Source of the DNA: Vogesella oryzae
Lineage (GTDB): Bacteria; Pseudomonadota; Gammaproteobacteria; Burkholderiales; Chromobacteriaceae
Length of the DNA stretch: 64,000 bases
NCBI RefSeq assembly: GCF_902829295.1
Contig: NZ_CADEPL010000031.1
Coordinates: 1-64,000 of the forward strand
Direction of reading: 5' to 3'
Shown here: positions 63,164-64,000 of the stretch, piece by piece
Position numbering within the stretch: the stretch's first letter is position 1
Layout: each line of letters starts with the position of its first letter
Position numbers and translations under genes: made by a program
The notes under the pieces: generated by a model
The model's database searches: none
Seen by the model: only the letters and a program-made list of their open reading frames with translations
Told to the model about the DNA's origin: nothing

Positions 63164-64000
63164 CGCTGAACTCCATGCCGTCGTGCGCCAGCTGCCAGCC
63201 GGCGGCGGCGATGGCGGCGCGCTCGGGGCTGTGCGGCAACAGGACGGGGTTGCTGTTGTTGATGTGGATGAAGCGCTTGCTGGCCAGCGGCACATCGTGC
63301 CACAGCGCCATGCTGCCGTTCTCGCCGCTCATCGGCAGGTGGCCCATGCGGGCGGCGGTCTTGTGGCCAAGGCCGGCGCGGATCATCTCGTCGTCGGTGT
63401 AGGTGGTGCCGTCGAACAGCAGGCTGTCGCCGGGACGCAGCCGGGCCTTGATGTCGTCCGGCAGCGCGGCACAGCCCGGCAGGTAGATCAGCCGGCCGAC
63501 GCTGTCGGCGCTGGAAATCGCCAGCCCGATGGTGTCTTCCGCCACGCTGCCAAAGTTGGCCGCCGCCGGGTCTTCCAGCCACAGCGCCACCTTGCCGGGG
63601 ATGGTGAACGCTTCCACCCGCACGCCGCTGTCGGCGCCATCGGCATCCAGCACTGGCTGCAGCGTGTCCAGTGCCAACGCGCGGCGCGGCACCAGCTGGC
63701 GGTCCAGCACATTGAACACCGCGTTGGCGGCGAGAATGCCCTGCACCCGGCCGGTGGCGTACAGCGCGAACGGTTGCCCTTCGCGTAGCGACAGCAGACC
63801 GGCGATGTGGTCGACATCGGCATTGGTCAGTACCGCCGCCTGTAGCGGGGTGGAACGCGGAAAATGTTGTGGTTGCAGCGCCGGGGTGGCCGCCAGCTGC
63901 TGGCGGATATCCGGCGAGGCATTGATCAGCACCCAGCGCGCGCCATCGGCCGATACGGCGATGGAAGATTGTGTCTGCGGGGCCAGCCGTCCTTCACGGG
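63156..64000 (-). CDS. pqqB: PQQ biosynthesis protein PqqB, 5' end outside window
   Basis: The frame is open to the window edge; about 281 residues are visible starting REGRLAPQTQSSIAVSADGARWVLINASPDIRQQL, with TNADVDHIAGLLSLREGQPF and the metallo-beta-lactamase-like DGTTYTDDEMIRAGLGHKTAARMGHLPM and FIHINNSNPVL. The start and the N-terminal Cys motifs are missing, so the gene begins beyond base 64000. PqqB hydroxylates the Glu-Tyr intermediate. pqqA is expected upstream, outside the window. Its stop overlaps the pqqC start. Confidence 0.95.
   Translation of the reverse strand, partial: REGRLAPQTQSSIAVSADGARWVLINASPDIRQQLAATPALQPQHFPRSTPLQAAVLTNADVDHIAGLLSLREGQPFALYATGRVQGILAANAVFNVLDRQLVPRRALALDTLQPVLDADGADSGVRVEAFTIPGKVALWLEDPAAANFGSVAEDTIGLAISSADSVGRLIYLPGCAALPDDIKARLRPGDSLLFDGTTYTDDEMIRAGLGHKTAARMGHLPMSGENGSMALWHDVPLASKRFIHINNSNPVLLPHSPERAAIAAAGWQLAHDGMEFSVE

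Overview
The window looks like a chromosome segment of a motile, GC-rich betaproteobacterium, most likely in the Neisseriales (Chromobacterium/Vogesella-like). I infer this from protein character and gene order (pyrG-kdsA-eno-ftsB, thrS-infC-rpmI-rplT-pheST-ihfA, tgt-yajC-secDF, smpB next to ratA-rnfH), from a polar-flagellate style chemotaxis set with cheZ, cheV and cheD, and from a dense uptake-sequence-like repeat. No database search was possible.

Layout. 1-3.1 kb: an electrophile-stress group on the minus strand (DJ-1-like protein cut by the window edge, Old Yellow Enzyme reductase, NfsA-type nitroreductase) with a NemR-like TetR repressor and two matching operator palindromes. 3.1-7.0 kb: a patch bounded by four related 28-bp inverted termini and ATGAG duplications, holding a lower-GC EamA permease and a YheS-type ABC-F ATPase. 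It is probably one or two transposase-less mobile units. 7.1-8.4 kb: an HD-GYP phosphodiesterase. 8.6-20.8 kb: housekeeping genes: smpB-(small membrane protein)-guaA, ratA-rnfH, a diguanylate cyclase, pyrG-kdsA-eno-ftsB, rpmB-rpmG, tsaB-rimI-udg.

20.8-37.7 kb: two back-to-back chemotaxis sets. The minus-strand set encodes an EAL/HDOD protein, CheA, CheZ, CheY and two CheV. The plus-strand set encodes an FlrB-like histidine kinase, a STAS protein, a second CheY, a second CheA, CheW, a triple-PAS chemoreceptor, CheR, CheB and CheD. Together they form a signalling array with adaptation (CheR/CheB/CheD) and CheY dephosphorylation (CheZ).

37.7-44 kb: ferredoxin fdxA, gluQRS, then the glycine cleavage operon gcvT-gcvH-gcvP behind a tandem glycine riboswitch. 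gcvP is broken by a perfect 14-bp tandem duplication that shifts the frame. 44-52.6 kb: DinB-like protein, TrmB-like methyltransferase, mutL-dedA, and tgt-yajC-secD-secF. 52.6-60.4 kb: tRNA-Val, the thrS to ihfA translation operon (infC starts at ATA), a MerR-type regulator and tRNA-Pro. 60.5-64 kb: creA and the PQQ genes pqqB-C-D-E, with pqqB cut by the window end.

The most striking global signal is the 9-mer GCGGCCAAC/GTTGGCCGC. By eye I count 57 copies in 64 kb where about one is expected, on both strands in near-equal number, often as inverted pairs at gene ends. This is how DNA uptake sequences behave in Neisseria and Pasteurellaceae.
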